A stretch of 49,294 nucleotides of DNA from Candidatus Poribacteria bacterium (GTDB lineage: Bacteria; Poribacteria; DTPJ01; WJIO01). A program made the translations under genes and the position numbers. The stretch lies in contig WJIO01000369.1 in assembly GCA_014730235.1 (NCBI GenBank), positions 1 through 49,294 on the forward strand, given 5' to 3'. Below are positions 1 to 8,176 of the stretch, piece after piece (position 1 is the stretch's first letter; every line of letters begins with the position of its first letter). Below the pieces are notes generated by a model. It was not told where the DNA came from. It searched no databases and saw only the letters and a list, made by a program, of their open reading frames with translations.

Positions 1-9
1 GGTGAAAAC

Positions 10-1317
10 ATGACTTCTGAAAAACCTAATATTATATTCCTACTTACAGATGATCAGCGTTGGGACACCCTGGGAAGCATGGGCAACGATATTATCCAGA
101 CACCTAACCTGGATGATATGGCAGAAAACGGCGTATTATTCAAAAATGCCTATGTCACAACTGCTATATGTTGCACCAGCAGAGCCAGTATATTCACCGG
201 TCAGTATGCCCGAAGGCATGACATCAATGACTTTGCCACTAATTTCACCGAAGAACAGATGGCCCAGACATATCCCGAAATCCTGCGAAAAGCCGGATAC
301 AGAACAGGCTTTGTAGGCAAATACGGTGTGGGCAGAGAAATGCCTGTCGATAGATTTGATTACTGGAAAGGTATACCCGGACAGCCGGTGTATGAACATA
401 AGGATGAAAACGGAAATTACAGGCATCTTACCAGCATAATGGGTGATCAGTCATTGCAATTTTTGAATGGCTGTTCTTCCGAACAGCCATTCTGCCTGTC
501 TGTCAGTTTTAAAGCCCCCCATGTCCAGGATGCCGATCCCCGGCAGTTTATCTATGACCCGAAACTTAAAAACCTGTATAAAGACGATGTGATACCTGTT
601 CCTAAAACCGCTGATCCCAAATATTACGAATCGTTCCCGGAATTCTTCCGAAAAGATAACGAAGCCCGGGTACGATGGGAGAGAAGATTTGCCACACCAG
701 AGATGTATCAGGAATCAGTAAAAGGTTACTACCGACTAATTACTGGTGTTGATATAGTTGTGGGGCAAATCAGAGATGAGTTAAAAAAACTTGGTCTTGC
801 TGATAATACCGTTATTATGCTGTTGGGTGATAACGGCTTTTATCTTGGCGAACATGGTTTAGCCGGGAAATGGTATGGACACGAGGAGTCCATAAGAGTT
901 CCCCTGGTAGTTTACGATCCAAGGCTGCCAGAGGAAAATAAAGGGCAAAAGCGGGAAGAGATGGCTCTCAATGTGGACATTGCCCCTACTATACTTTCCC
1001 TGGCCGGTATAGATGCACCATCAGATAATCAGGGTCTCGATCTCGTTCCCCTGCTTAACGGTGAATCACCGGTATGGCGGGAGGATTTTCTGTATGAACA
1101 CCTCTTTGATCACCCCAGAATTCCAAAGTCCGAAGGGCTTGTAGGCAAACAATACAAATATTTGCAGTATATCGAGCAAAAACCAGTATACGAAGAGCTT
1201 TATGACACATTAAATGACCCGTTTGAAGAGAAAAATCTGGCTTACGATAACCAGTATCAGGATATTCTTAAACAGATGAAAAAACGATATGAGGAGCTAA
1301 AGGAATCATTAAAATGA
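10..1317 (+). CDS. Sulfatase (alkaline phosphatase superfamily, S1-type)
   Basis: A 435-residue sulfatase expected to hydrolyse sulfate esters, probably on sulfated polysaccharides. The N-terminus carries the metal-binding Asp pair (LLTDDQRWDTLG, D14/D15). The active-site segment ICCTSRASIFTGQ puts the formylglycine-precursor cysteine at C54, followed by C55-T56-S57-R58. A C-terminal metal site is visible in LLGDNGFYLGEHGLAGKW. The closest pattern is the heparan/N-sulfoglucosamine sulfatase-like group, which usually has CCPSR; here Pro is replaced by Thr. No signal peptide is visible, so it may be cytoplasmic. GGTG sits just upstream of the ATG, and the window begins nine bases before it. Its stop overlaps the next start (ATGA), which implies translational coupling. 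Family assignment is secure; the substrate is not known. Confidence 0.93.
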   Translation: MTSEKPNIIFLLTDDQRWDTLGSMGNDIIQTPNLDDMAENGVLFKNAYVTTAICCTSRASIFTGQYARRHDINDFATNFTEEQMAQTYPEILRKAGYRTGFVGKYGVGREMPVDRFDYWKGIPGQPVYEHKDENGNYRHLTSIMGDQSLQFLNGCSSEQPFCLSVSFKAPHVQDADPRQFIYDPKLKNLYKDDVIPVPKTADPKYYESFPEFFRKDNEARVRWERRFATPEMYQESVKGYYRLITGVDIVVGQIRDELKKLGLADNTVIMLLGDNGFYLGEHGLAGKWYGHEESIRVPLVVYDPRLPEENKGQKREEMALNVDIAPTILSLAGIDAPSDNQGLDLVPLLNGESPVWREDFLYEHLFDHPRIPKSEGLVGKQYKYLQYIEQKPVYEELYDTLNDPFEEKNLAYDNQYQDILKQMKKRYEELKESLK

Positions 1318-2090
1318 AAGAAAATCTCAAGCTGATGACTGTCAACCTTCGTTATGGAACTGCAAAAGACGAGGAATACGTCTGGGAAAACCGCCTTCCT
1401 GTGATGATGGAGATGCTGAATACATACAGACCTGACGTTTTTGGCGTGCAGGAAGGCCTGCGCTTCCAGATTGATCAGATCATAGAGCATGTACCTGGTT
1501 ATGCCTGCTTTGGTGAGGGAAGGGATGGTCTGGGTGAAAGCGAGCATGTGGCCATATTCTACAACGTAAATAGAATTCACTGCATTCAGGGAAATACCCT
1601 CTGGCTGTCGGAAACACCGGAAGTTCCCGGAAGCAAAAGTTGGGAATCCAGTCTCTCCCGACTGGTTACATGGGGGAGATTTCAGATTAAATCCACCGGA
1701 TTTCCCTTTTGTTTCTATAACACCCACTTCGACCACCGTTCGGAAATAGCACGTCAGGAAAGCGCAAAGCTGGTCTGGAGTCGTATAAAGGATCACAGCG
1801 AACAATGCTTCTTCACCGGTGATTTTAACTGCACGGAAGAAAGCTTTGCATGGAAGTATCTCACAGAAAAAGACCGCATGACCGACGCATGGCATGCAGC
1901 AGAAAACCAGGAAAATCCCGTATCCACATATCACGGCTACAAGGGGCCAAACGAAAAAAATACCAGGATCGACTGGATACTGATGCGACCGGATTTGAGG
2001 GTTATTAAAGCTGAGACAGTGATCTTTCAAAAGGATGGTATGTATCCCTCAGATCATTACCCTGTGTTTGCTGAGGTTGAGATGCCATAA
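1314..2090 (+). CDS. Endonuclease/exonuclease/phosphatase (EEP) family hydrolase
   Basis: A 258-residue protein of the metal-dependent EEP phosphodiesterase fold (the DNase I, inositol phosphatase and sphingomyelinase superfamily). Visible motifs, in order: MTVNLRYGT at the N-terminus, the metal-ligand glutamate in FGVQEGLRFQ, FYNTHFDHRS with a catalytic His, FTGDFNCTEES, RIDWIL, and the terminal SDHYPVFAEVE with the Asp-His pair. No signal peptide is seen. It starts inside the stop codon of the sulfatase gene, so the two are probably co-translated. EEP proteins next to sulfatases in catabolic loci often lack a proven substrate; a phosphodiester or sugar phosphate is possible. The fold is certain, the substrate is not. 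Confidence 0.9.
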   Translation: MKENLKLMTVNLRYGTAKDEEYVWENRLPVMMEMLNTYRPDVFGVQEGLRFQIDQIIEHVPGYACFGEGRDGLGESEHVAIFYNVNRIHCIQGNTLWLSETPEVPGSKSWESSLSRLVTWGRFQIKSTGFPFCFYNTHFDHRSEIARQESAKLVWSRIKDHSEQCFFTGDFNCTEESFAWKYLTEKDRMTDAWHAAENQENPVSTYHGYKGPNEKNTRIDWILMRPDLRVIKAETVIFQKDGMYPSDHYPVFAEVEMP

Positions 2091-2720
2091 ATGAAAAAAC
2101 ATAATGGAGATAAAACATTGAATAAAATATTAGATGCCAGGGGTTGGGCGTGCCCAAAACCTGTTCTGGAAACGAAGAAGATGCTCCAGAATACAAATGA
2201 ATTTACAGTAATAGTTGACAACAAGGCCGCGAGAGAAAATGTTTCACGCCTTGCTGTCAAATCAGGATGTGAAGTAGAAGTAGAGGAAAAGGGGGATGGA
2301 ATATATCTTCATCTCAAAAAGGAATCTGAAAGCATTGAAACAGAACAGGATAATGAAGTTGAGGAATACATATCGTGTGAAAATGGTAATATTGTTCTAT
2401 TTATTGCCTCTGATAAAGTAGGTAGTGGAAGCGATGAATTAGGAGGTATACTTATACGGGCATTTATGCACACGTTTTTAGAAGTAAACCCCAAACCAAA
2501 CATAATTATACTGTTAAATGGCGGCGTTAAACTTGCCACCAAAGATTCCCCGGTTCAGGAAGACCTGAAAAACCTGTCCAGAACGGGTGTTAAAATATTG
2601 GTATGTGGAACATGCCTGAACTATTTCCAGCTTATGAATGAAGTAGCTGTAGGTGAAGTGTCTAATGCCTATACAATAGCTGAGACACTCTTACAGGCTG
2701 GAAAAGTTGTCAAATTTTAA
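2091..2720 (+). CDS. yedF: Sulfurtransferase-like protein YedF (TusA domain + DsrE-like domain)
   Basis: A 209-residue protein with an N-terminal TusA/SirA-like domain (LDARGWACPKPVLETKK, with the CPxP motif cysteine near residue 21) and a C-terminal DsrE-like half (about residues 90-209) ending in a CGTC motif (LVCGTCLNYFQL). This two-domain layout is that of the YedF family, linked to selenium or sulfur handling. The ATG follows the upstream stop codon directly, so it is probably the third gene of the sulfatase transcription unit. A downstream TTG at about 2118 would give the more usual short N-terminus. Convergent with the next gene, only 7 bp away. Confidence 0.88.
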   Translation: MKKHNGDKTLNKILDARGWACPKPVLETKKMLQNTNEFTVIVDNKAARENVSRLAVKSGCEVEVEEKGDGIYLHLKKESESIETEQDNEVEEYISCENGNIVLFIASDKVGSGSDELGGILIRAFMHTFLEVNPKPNIIILLNGGVKLATKDSPVQEDLKNLSRTGVKILVCGTCLNYFQLMNEVAVGEVSNAYTIAETLLQAGKVVKF

Positions 2721-2727
2721 TAACATT

Positions 2728-3756
2728 TCAGTCAAATTTAACTTGTTTACCTTCTCTGGCTGATTCATATATACCTAGCACCACTTCCAGGGCATCTTTT
2801 CCCTTGTTACCGTCAATATATGGTTCTCTGTCTTCTAATATAGCCAGCACAAAATCTTCAATCTGTCTTGGGTGGCTGTCACCGTAGTAAGATTTTCCCT
2901 GGAATCGGACATCCTGGAAACACAAAGCCTGCATATCTTTCAGGTTTTCGTCTTCAATATCCCATCTTGCCAGTTTAGTTCCCTCTATGACTACAGTTCC
3001 TTTTGTGCCCGAAATATGTAGTTGTTCCGGCATATTTGGAACTGTGGATACTGAAGCCTCAACTGTTCCCAGAGCACCGTTTTTAAATTTGATACTGGCT
3101 ACACAAATATCTTCGGCTTCTATAGGGTGAGTAAGGGTTGATATATTGGCTGACATAGCGTCAACAGGCCCCATAAACCATCTTAAAAGGTCAACCATAT
3201 GTATGGCCTGATTAATTAATGCACCCCCGGCGCCTTTGGATAATATACCCCGCCAGGATCTGCCATAATCATAATATTCGTTGCTTCTATACCATTTTGT
3301 ATAAGATCCACCCATTACAAGTTGGCCCAACCTTCCATCCTCAATAGCTTTTTTTATACATTGAGCGGCAGGATCAAAACGGTGTTGAAATATAGCCCCC
3401 AGTTTTACGTTGGCCTTTTTACATTCATCTATCATCTCATCTGCTTCAGCCATTGTAATAGCCATTGGTTTTTCAACAATAACATGTTTGCCAGCTCGGG
3501 CCGCGTCAATAGCCATAGGGGAATGAAGATAATGGGGAGTACAGATACTTACCGCATCCACCTCATCATTATTCAGCAGTTCATTATATTCTTTATAATA
3601 ACTTGAAATTTCATATTTATCAGCAAAACCTTTGGCCTTATCTTCCTGTATATCTGCAACAGCCACCAATCGGGCGTTTTCGATCTTATCCAAAGCAGCG
3701 GCATGAGTAGGTGCTATCACTCCACAGCCGATTATACCGAATCTTACTTCATTCAT
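2728..3756 (-). CDS. Gfo/Idh/MocA family oxidoreductase
   Basis: A 342-residue NAD(P)-dependent sugar dehydrogenase-like protein. The N-terminal Rossmann fold shows the dinucleotide motif FGIIGCGVIAPTHAAAL, followed by the family hallmark EKPMAIT (catalytic Lys in EKP) and QAIHMVDLLRWF in the C-terminal domain, which carries the conserved His. The frame is open seven codons further upstream (to 3777), but the ATG at 3756 is preceded by AAGGA at a good distance and gives the normal family N-terminus, so I chose it. It probably oxidises or epimerises a sugar or inositol released by polysaccharide breakdown. It is a single gene facing yedF, with repeats upstream. Confidence 0.92.
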   Translation of the reverse strand: MNEVRFGIIGCGVIAPTHAAALDKIENARLVAVADIQEDKAKGFADKYEISSYYKEYNELLNNDEVDAVSICTPHYLHSPMAIDAARAGKHVIVEKPMAITMAEADEMIDECKKANVKLGAIFQHRFDPAAQCIKKAIEDGRLGQLVMGGSYTKWYRSNEYYDYGRSWRGILSKGAGGALINQAIHMVDLLRWFMGPVDAMSANISTLTHPIEAEDICVASIKFKNGALGTVEASVSTVPNMPEQLHISGTKGTVVIEGTKLARWDIEDENLKDMQALCFQDVRFQGKSYYGDSHPRQIEDFVLAILEDREPYIDGNKGKDALEVVLGIYESAREGKQVKFD

Positions 3757-3787
3757 ATTATTATCCTTTAAAAACATATTTCTGATA

Positions 3788-3987
3788 TTTCTAAAATTAA
3801 CTAAAACCAGATGTGCAGTGATTAAAGAGATACTAGCAAATGAAAATGCTATCAGGCTGTCATTCCTGCTTCAAGCTTTTTCAAAAAGCTTGAAGCAGGA
3901 ATGACATAGAACTATATTCTTTGAGCGTTTTCATTTGTTCCTTCATGCTGAATTCTTATAAACATTGGTTTTAGAGATTTTTTAGAA
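3788..3987. repeat. PR2 palindromic element
   Basis: About 200 bp with imperfect inverted ends: TTTCTAAAATTAACTAAAAC on the left and, complementary, GGTTTTAGAGATTTTTTAGA on the right. A second inner inverted pair is GCAAATGAAAATGCT and GAGCGTTTTCATTTG. The centre is a near-perfect hairpin of TGTCATTCCTGCTTCAAGC and its complement. The same left half recurs at 13698. The centre is shared with PR1, but the ends are different. No clear target duplication was found. With PR3 it fills the gap 3757-4107. Confidence 0.75.
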
Positions 3988-4007
3988 TTCTCAGTATTTA
4001 AATTTCC

Positions 4008-4077
4008 CCTTAATGGGCAAAGCCCATTTCCCACTTAATAAGGGGACGAGGAGATTTTTAGCGCGTTTGAAAACCTA
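4008..4077. repeat. PR3 repeat, copy 1
   Basis: About 70 bp with TAATGGGCAAAGCCCATT (a small palindrome), then CTTAATAAGGGG, then GATTTTTAGCGCG and TTGAAAAC. A second copy lies at 39750-39819 with the same order of blocks, and a fragment of the CCCTTAATAAGGG block lies near 11405. Both full copies sit beside a PR1 or PR2 element. No coding potential was seen. Confidence 0.65.
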
Positions 4078-4107
4078 AGAATTGTTATTGAAAAACACTT
4101 GAAGTTT

Positions 4108-4836
4108 TTAAACTTTTAATATTGCCTTTAGAGTTTCCGCATTTCGAACAGCATTGCCATCTGCATCATTATTAAAATATGCAAACACATCAAAATTCAT
4201 GCTATCCCATTCGTTAAAACGATCAGCCCACCATTTTAAATCATTATCAGAATAAAAACCACTATACAAATGCTCATGGCTGGGGCCATGAAAGCGCACA
4301 TATACAAATTGTGCTGTAGCTCTTAGTATACATGGCAACTGTGCGCCACTCATTACGCAATAAGCGACGTTATAATGATTTAGAAGCTCAAATATATCAT
4401 CACGATGCCAGCTTGAATGTCGAAATTCTACTGCAACTTTCATCCATTCCGGAATTTGCTTTAAAAAATACTCAAGTCGAGGATAATCATATTCAAGGCT
4501 GGGTGGAAGTTGAACAAGTAAAACTCCTCGCTTATCATCTAGATTTATTAATCCTCTAATTATTCTTTTCATCCATTTTTCTGGCGCATATAAACGCGAA
4601 AAATGAGTTAAACCGCGATAAGCCTTTATGGTCATAATAAATTCATTTGGCACGCGACGACACCAATTAGCAAATGTAGTATCTCTAGCCCAATGATAAT
4701 ATGTGCTATTAACTTCTACAGTATAGAATTTCTCAACATAATAGTCAAGACGTCTGATCTTTGGAATTCCTTCGGGATATAAAACTCCTTCCCAATGATC
4801 ATAACTCCAACCTGATGTGCCAATATATATTCCCAT
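4108..4836 (-). CDS. DUF72 family protein (YecE-like)
   Basis: A 242-residue DUF72 protein, a TIM-barrel-like family of unknown biochemical function. Family motifs are visible: IGTSGWSYDHWEGVLYP at the N-terminus, VEVNSTYYHW, VLLVQLPPSLEYD, VAVEFRHSSWHRDD, VYVRFHG and FAYFNND. The length matches the family. It stands alone on the minus strand and is enclosed by repeats: PR2 and PR3 downstream, PR4 with nested PR1 from 31 bp upstream. That setting would suit an acquired cassette, but I see nothing else that proves transfer. Confidence 0.9.
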   Translation of the reverse strand: MGIYIGTSGWSYDHWEGVLYPEGIPKIRRLDYYVEKFYTVEVNSTYYHWARDTTFANWCRRVPNEFIMTIKAYRGLTHFSRLYAPEKWMKRIIRGLINLDDKRGVLLVQLPPSLEYDYPRLEYFLKQIPEWMKVAVEFRHSSWHRDDIFELLNHYNVAYCVMSGAQLPCILRATAQFVYVRFHGPSHEHLYSGFYSDNDLKWWADRFNEWDSMNFDVFAYFNNDADGNAVRNAETLKAILKV

Positions 4837-4866
4837 TTTTCATTCCGAAAAATATATAATGAATAA

Positions 4867-5083
4867 TCGTTAAAAAATGAGCTTCTTCCGGGTTCAGTGT
4901 GATAATAATTTGAATTTGAAATTCTTTCAGCTTGTCATTCCTGCGAAAGCGGGAATGACAGCATAAAAAAGTTTCTTATCTTTACCACACTGAACCCGGA
5001 AGAGGCAAAAATAAAAGATATGTTTATTATACACACTTTTTTTCTAAAGTTAATCATAAAATTTGTCATTCATTTTTTAACGA
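4867..5083. repeat. PR4 element, copy interrupted by PR1
   Basis: The outer inverted repeat is perfect: TCGTTAAAAAATGA at 4867-4880 and TCATTTTTTAACGA at 5070-5083. The inner sequence after the PR1 insert (AAAGATATGTTTATTATAC, then ATAAAATTTGTCATT) matches the reverse complement of the PR4 copy at 46510-46609. PR1 (4881-5006) sits directly after the left end, so this is a PR4 element split by a later PR1 insertion. It fills most of the gap 4837-5161. Confidence 0.8.
4881..5006 (-). repeat. PR1 MITE, short-core copy nested in PR4
   Basis: 126 bp. Ends: GCTTCTTCCGGGTTCAGTGT on the left and CACTGAACCCGGAAGAGGC on the right. Core is GTCATTCCTGCGAAAGCGGGAATGAC. Flanks are AAAAATGA (4873-4880) and AAAAATAA (5007-5014), an 8-bp target duplication with one mismatch; the uninterrupted target is present in the other PR4 copy. 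It is oriented with the minus-strand DUF72 gene 44 bp away. Confidence 0.85.
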
Positions 5084-5161
5084 TTACAATGAGGGAAGAC
5101 TACTGAAAATAAAAAGAAGGTGAGACACTGAAAAATATCTCACCTTCTTTAACGCTATTAT

Positions 5162-5377
5162 CTATTCGTTATCTTCTTTTTTCTTTTTCTCCCTGGCATG
5201 TAAGCCTTTATCGAGTTTTTCGAGCCTTTTATGCTCTTCCTCGGCTATTAGCTTCTTCATTTCTTCTTTTTTTTCTTCCGATATGGTTATTTTACCTATT
5301 TTACTGGTCTCGTCCAAACCGGCTTCCTTTATCTTAGCCTTAAGAGCTTCTTTTTCTTTTTCCGTAAGTTTTCTCAT
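5162..5377 (-). CDS. Small Lys/Glu-rich helical protein, unknown function
   Basis: A 71-residue protein in which Lys and Glu dominate, predicted almost wholly helical with a C-terminal basic-acidic tail (REKKKKEDNE). No known domain recognised and no signal peptide. I accept it as a gene because a strong ribosome binding site (AAGGAGG) lies nine bases before the ATG and the codon pattern is coherent. It follows korB at 183 bp on the same strand, with a tandemly repeated leader between them. It could be a nucleic-acid- or ribosome-associated small protein, but nothing in the sequence shows this. Confidence 0.65.
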   Translation of the reverse strand: MRKLTEKEKEALKAKIKEAGLDETSKIGKITISEEKKEEMKKLIAEEEHKRLEKLDKGLHAREKKKKEDNE

Positions 5378-5401
5378 TATCTCAAACCTCCTTCACGCCG
5401 G

Positions 5402-5446
5402 ATATCTAACTTTTCGTTATACATATCTAACTTGTTCGTTATACAT
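5402..5446. repeat. Tandem duplication of a ~22-bp unit
   Basis: The unit ATATCTAACTT(T/GT)CGTTATAC occurs twice in direct tandem, 21 and 22 bp long, between korB and the small Lys/Glu-rich gene. It lies in the predicted 5' leader of that gene (minus strand), about 25 bp above its start. It could hold a regulator site or be a replication slippage product. Confidence 0.6.
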
Positions 5447-5560
5447 TAATTTTCCAATAAAAATTACTCCCTCTTCATCACCTCCTTATAACTTAGACGT
5501 ACAAGTCTTTAAAAAAGTTTATATTAATTTGACTTACTCCTGAAAAGCACTATTTCTCTC

Positions 5561-6424
5561 TTAAAAACCTCTTTTAGAATCAATAAGCTCCGATAGCTTA
5601 TCAAAATCAGGAGTTCTATCATAAAGCGGCATTTCGTATTTATCGTATACTGAAAGGCTTTCTTCAAAGAATGGTTTTTCATTTATGTAAAATACACCAA
5701 GGGGAAGTTTTTCCATTTCCAGAGACCGTTTAAAAGCCTCTGTCTTATTTGTAGGATCATAATCTTCTTCCAAATAATATGTATTATTCTTAAACCACTC
5801 ATATGTATTAACCTTGTTATACGAGACACAAGGCTGAAATATATCTACAAGGGCATAGCCCCTGTGTTCAATAGCTTTCTTTATTATATCCCTGGTCTGT
5901 TTAACATCACCAGCAAAAGCCCTGGCCACAAAAGAAGCATCAAGGCTTATCGCCAGAGCAATAGGATTCAGCGGTTCGTTAAATACACCTTTAACCTGTA
6001 TAGACGTCTCAAAACCCTTTTGGCTGGTAGGCGATGCCTGTCCCTTAGTAAGGCCATAAACCATATTATTATGAACCAGATTTGTTATATCCGGGTTTCT
6101 TCTGATAGCATGTATAAAATGGTTGCCGCCCTCCCCATAACTACATCCATCGCCGCTTTCTACTATAACCACTATCTCCCGGTTAGATGCCTTGATGGCT
6201 GTAGCTGGAGGCAGGGAGCGACCATGCAAACCGTTAAAGTAATTTGTCTTGAGATATTGAGGCATTTTTGCCGCCTGACCTATACCGGAGACCATAACAA
6301 GATTTTCAGGTTTTATTTCCAGATCAACCAGAGCCTGCTTAAGTGCATTCAGAATAACAAAATTCCCACATCCGGGGCACCATGCTATATCTATGTCTCC
6401 CATATCAAACTTCGTTGAACTCAT
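5561..6424 (-). CDS. korB: 2-oxoacid:ferredoxin oxidoreductase, beta subunit (TPP-binding)
   Basis: A 287-residue beta subunit of a 2-oxoacid:acceptor oxidoreductase. With CoA it oxidises a 2-oxoacid to the acyl-CoA and CO2, reducing ferredoxin. The cluster-binding motif WCPGCGN sits near the N-terminus. The thiamine-diphosphate site is visible as [13 protein letters not shown] followed by [12 protein letters not shown]. Length fits KorB. AGGAGG overlaps the end of korA and stands eight bases before the ATG; the two genes are 4 bp apart, so they form one operon. The two-subunit architecture favours 2-oxoglutarate, but pyruvate or other 2-oxoacids cannot be excluded by eye. Confidence 0.92.
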   Translation of the reverse strand: MSSTKFDMGDIDIAWCPGCGNFVILNALKQALVDLEIKPENLVMVSGIGQAAKMPQYLKTNYFNGLHGRSLPPATAIKASNREIVVIVESGDGCSYGEGGNHFIHAIRRNPDITNLVHNNMVYGLTKGQASPTSQKGFETSIQVKGVFNEPLNPIALAISLDASFVARAFAGDVKQTRDIIKKAIEHRGYALVDIFQPCVSYNKVNTYEWFKNNTYYLEEDYDPTNKTEAFKRSLEMEKLPLGVFYINEKPFFEESLSVYDKYEMPLYDRTPDFDKLSELIDSKRGF

Positions 6425-6428
6425 TTAT

Positions 6429-8156
6429 TTAATCCTCCTGATCTAACATTGACCTTAATTTATTTTCGATTTCCTCAACAGAAAAGGCCAGGCCGTTATA
6501 TTTAAGTATCTTATCATGAGTATCAATACAAAAATTCATTTTAAGCAGTTGACCAAATTGTCCGGTAGCATTATTTTCTATAAGTATCAATTTTTCAGCT
6601 TTTTCCAGTTTTTCCGCCGTATCAGGATGCAGCGGATACACCTGCTTAAAGTGCAGCATTGACAAATCATCATTATCTATATTTTCCATAGCTTCTTTAA
6701 TTGCCGCGTATGTGGATCCCCACGCTATTATCAGGTTTTTGTAATCTTCTGATCCCACCAGTTCCGGCGGAATTATATCTTCTTTCATAACTTCCAGCTT
6801 ATTAAGCCTTTTTTGCACCATGCTTATGCGTACATCAAAATCTTCGGTGATATAACCGGCTTCATCATGTTCGTCACTGTCAGCACAAACCAGGCCTTTG
6901 CCATAACCGGGAACGCCTCTTGGGGATATACCGTTTTCGGTAATTTTATATCGCTTATAATCTTCTTCTGTTTCTATTATATGTTTTTCTACATCTAAAT
7001 CGTCGAGTTTTAAAGTGGTTATATTATAATTCGAGTCCACAAGAAATTGGTCTGTAAGTAAAATTACAGGTACCTGATATTTATCAGCCAGGTTAAAGGC
7101 ATTCTGGCTTAGATAAAAAGCCTCTTCTATAGTTCCGGGTGAAAGCATAATTCGGGGAAAATCACCATGACCTGCAAATAAGGCAAACAAAAGATCCCCC
7201 TGCTCCGTCCTGGTTGGTAAACCCGTAGCTGGTCCCGGTCTTTGGGCCAGGTGTATAACAACCGGGGTTTCCAATATCCCGGCCAGGCTGATGCCTTCGC
7301 TCATAAGGGCAACTCCACCACCTGAAGTGGAGACAATAGCCCTGGCCCCAGCATACCATGCGCCTATGGCCATGTTGATGGCACTAATTTCATCCTGAAC
7401 CTGTTCCGCGACAATGCCAAATTCTTCAGCATTTTTTGACAGAAAAGTGGAAACTCCTGTGGATGGTGACATAGGATAAAATGAAGTAAAATTACAACCA
7501 CCGGCAATAGCACCTATTGCCACAGTTTCTGTTCCACTTACCAGCAGATCGTCTTTTATTGAATCGTCTTTGGGTATTTGCAGTTTTTTACCTTCAAGCA
7601 ATTCCTCGCAGGCTTCGTATCCATGTTTAGCAGCTTCTATGTTATTCTGAACTACTTCATCTCCCTTACTGGAAAATTGATGTTCCAGATAATCATAAAA
7701 CATCTGCAGATCAACTTCAAAAAAGCCTAATAATACAGCCGCTGCCACAGTATTGGTATATATTTTACCTCCTGCTTCAGCCGCTATTTGAGAAAAGGGG
7801 ATATTTACTGAATTATCGCCCCTGTATTCATCCTCAAAAATTTTCTCTTCACCCACAACTACTGTTTCTGATGAAATACGATTTTTTAAATGGTCAACCG
7901 CACCTTTGCTGAAAGGAATAAGAATATCAATCCTGTCAACAGGAGCGGCAACTCTATTTGAGGAAACCCGAATAGATGTGGAATTAGTGCCTCCACGTAT
8001 ACGGGACATAAATTCCTTTGTCGAAAATACGTTATATCCGGAAAGTTTCAAAGCATGAGTCAGGATATATTCCACTGTCTGTATTCCCTGACCCGCTTCG
8101 CCGCAAAGGACTATTGAAATTCCGTCCTTTAAATTCCATAAAACATCAATACCCAT
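6429..8156 (-). CDS. korA: 2-oxoacid:ferredoxin oxidoreductase, fused gamma-alpha subunit
   Basis: A 575-residue fusion. Residues about 10-190 are the gamma domain (VLCGEAGQGIQTVEYIL, then MSRIRGGTNS), and residues about 200-575 are the pyrimidine-binding alpha domain (YPMSPSTGVSTFLSK, EDEISAINMAIGA-type segment, VVIHLAQRPGPATGLPT). It partners korB to form an oxygen-sensitive ferredoxin-linked 2-oxoacid oxidoreductase. No delta (ferredoxin) subunit gene is present, as is usual for the KorAB type. AGGAGG lies upstream of the ATG at a good distance. It starts 20 bp after the beta-barrel gene, so co-transcription with the exported proteins upstream is likely. This supports at least partly anaerobic carbon metabolism. 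Confidence 0.92.
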   Translation of the reverse strand: MGIDVLWNLKDGISIVLCGEAGQGIQTVEYILTHALKLSGYNVFSTKEFMSRIRGGTNSTSIRVSSNRVAAPVDRIDILIPFSKGAVDHLKNRISSETVVVGEEKIFEDEYRGDNSVNIPFSQIAAEAGGKIYTNTVAAAVLLGFFEVDLQMFYDYLEHQFSSKGDEVVQNNIEAAKHGYEACEELLEGKKLQIPKDDSIKDDLLVSGTETVAIGAIAGGCNFTSFYPMSPSTGVSTFLSKNAEEFGIVAEQVQDEISAINMAIGAWYAGARAIVSTSGGGVALMSEGISLAGILETPVVIHLAQRPGPATGLPTRTEQGDLLFALFAGHGDFPRIMLSPGTIEEAFYLSQNAFNLADKYQVPVILLTDQFLVDSNYNITTLKLDDLDVEKHIIETEEDYKRYKITENGISPRGVPGYGKGLVCADSDEHDEAGYITEDFDVRISMVQKRLNKLEVMKEDIIPPELVGSEDYKNLIIAWGSTYAAIKEAMENIDNDDLSMLHFKQVYPLHPDTAEKLEKAEKLILIENNATGQFGQLLKMNFCIDTHDKILKYNGLAFSVEEIENKLRSMLDQED

Positions 8157-8176
8157 CGGTTCTACCTCCTGAAAAT

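Noticed and set aside
1257-2030. 257-codon open frame on the minus strand across the EEP gene
   Set aside because: It is the antisense shadow of the EEP gene, whose catalytic motifs are intact; the minus frame has no ribosome binding site or domain.
5480-5510. Minigene after AAGGAGGTG (ATGAAGAGGGAGTAA, minus strand) upstream of the small Lys/Glu-rich gene
   Set aside because: Only four codons; it may be a chance match, and no leader-peptide logic is visible.
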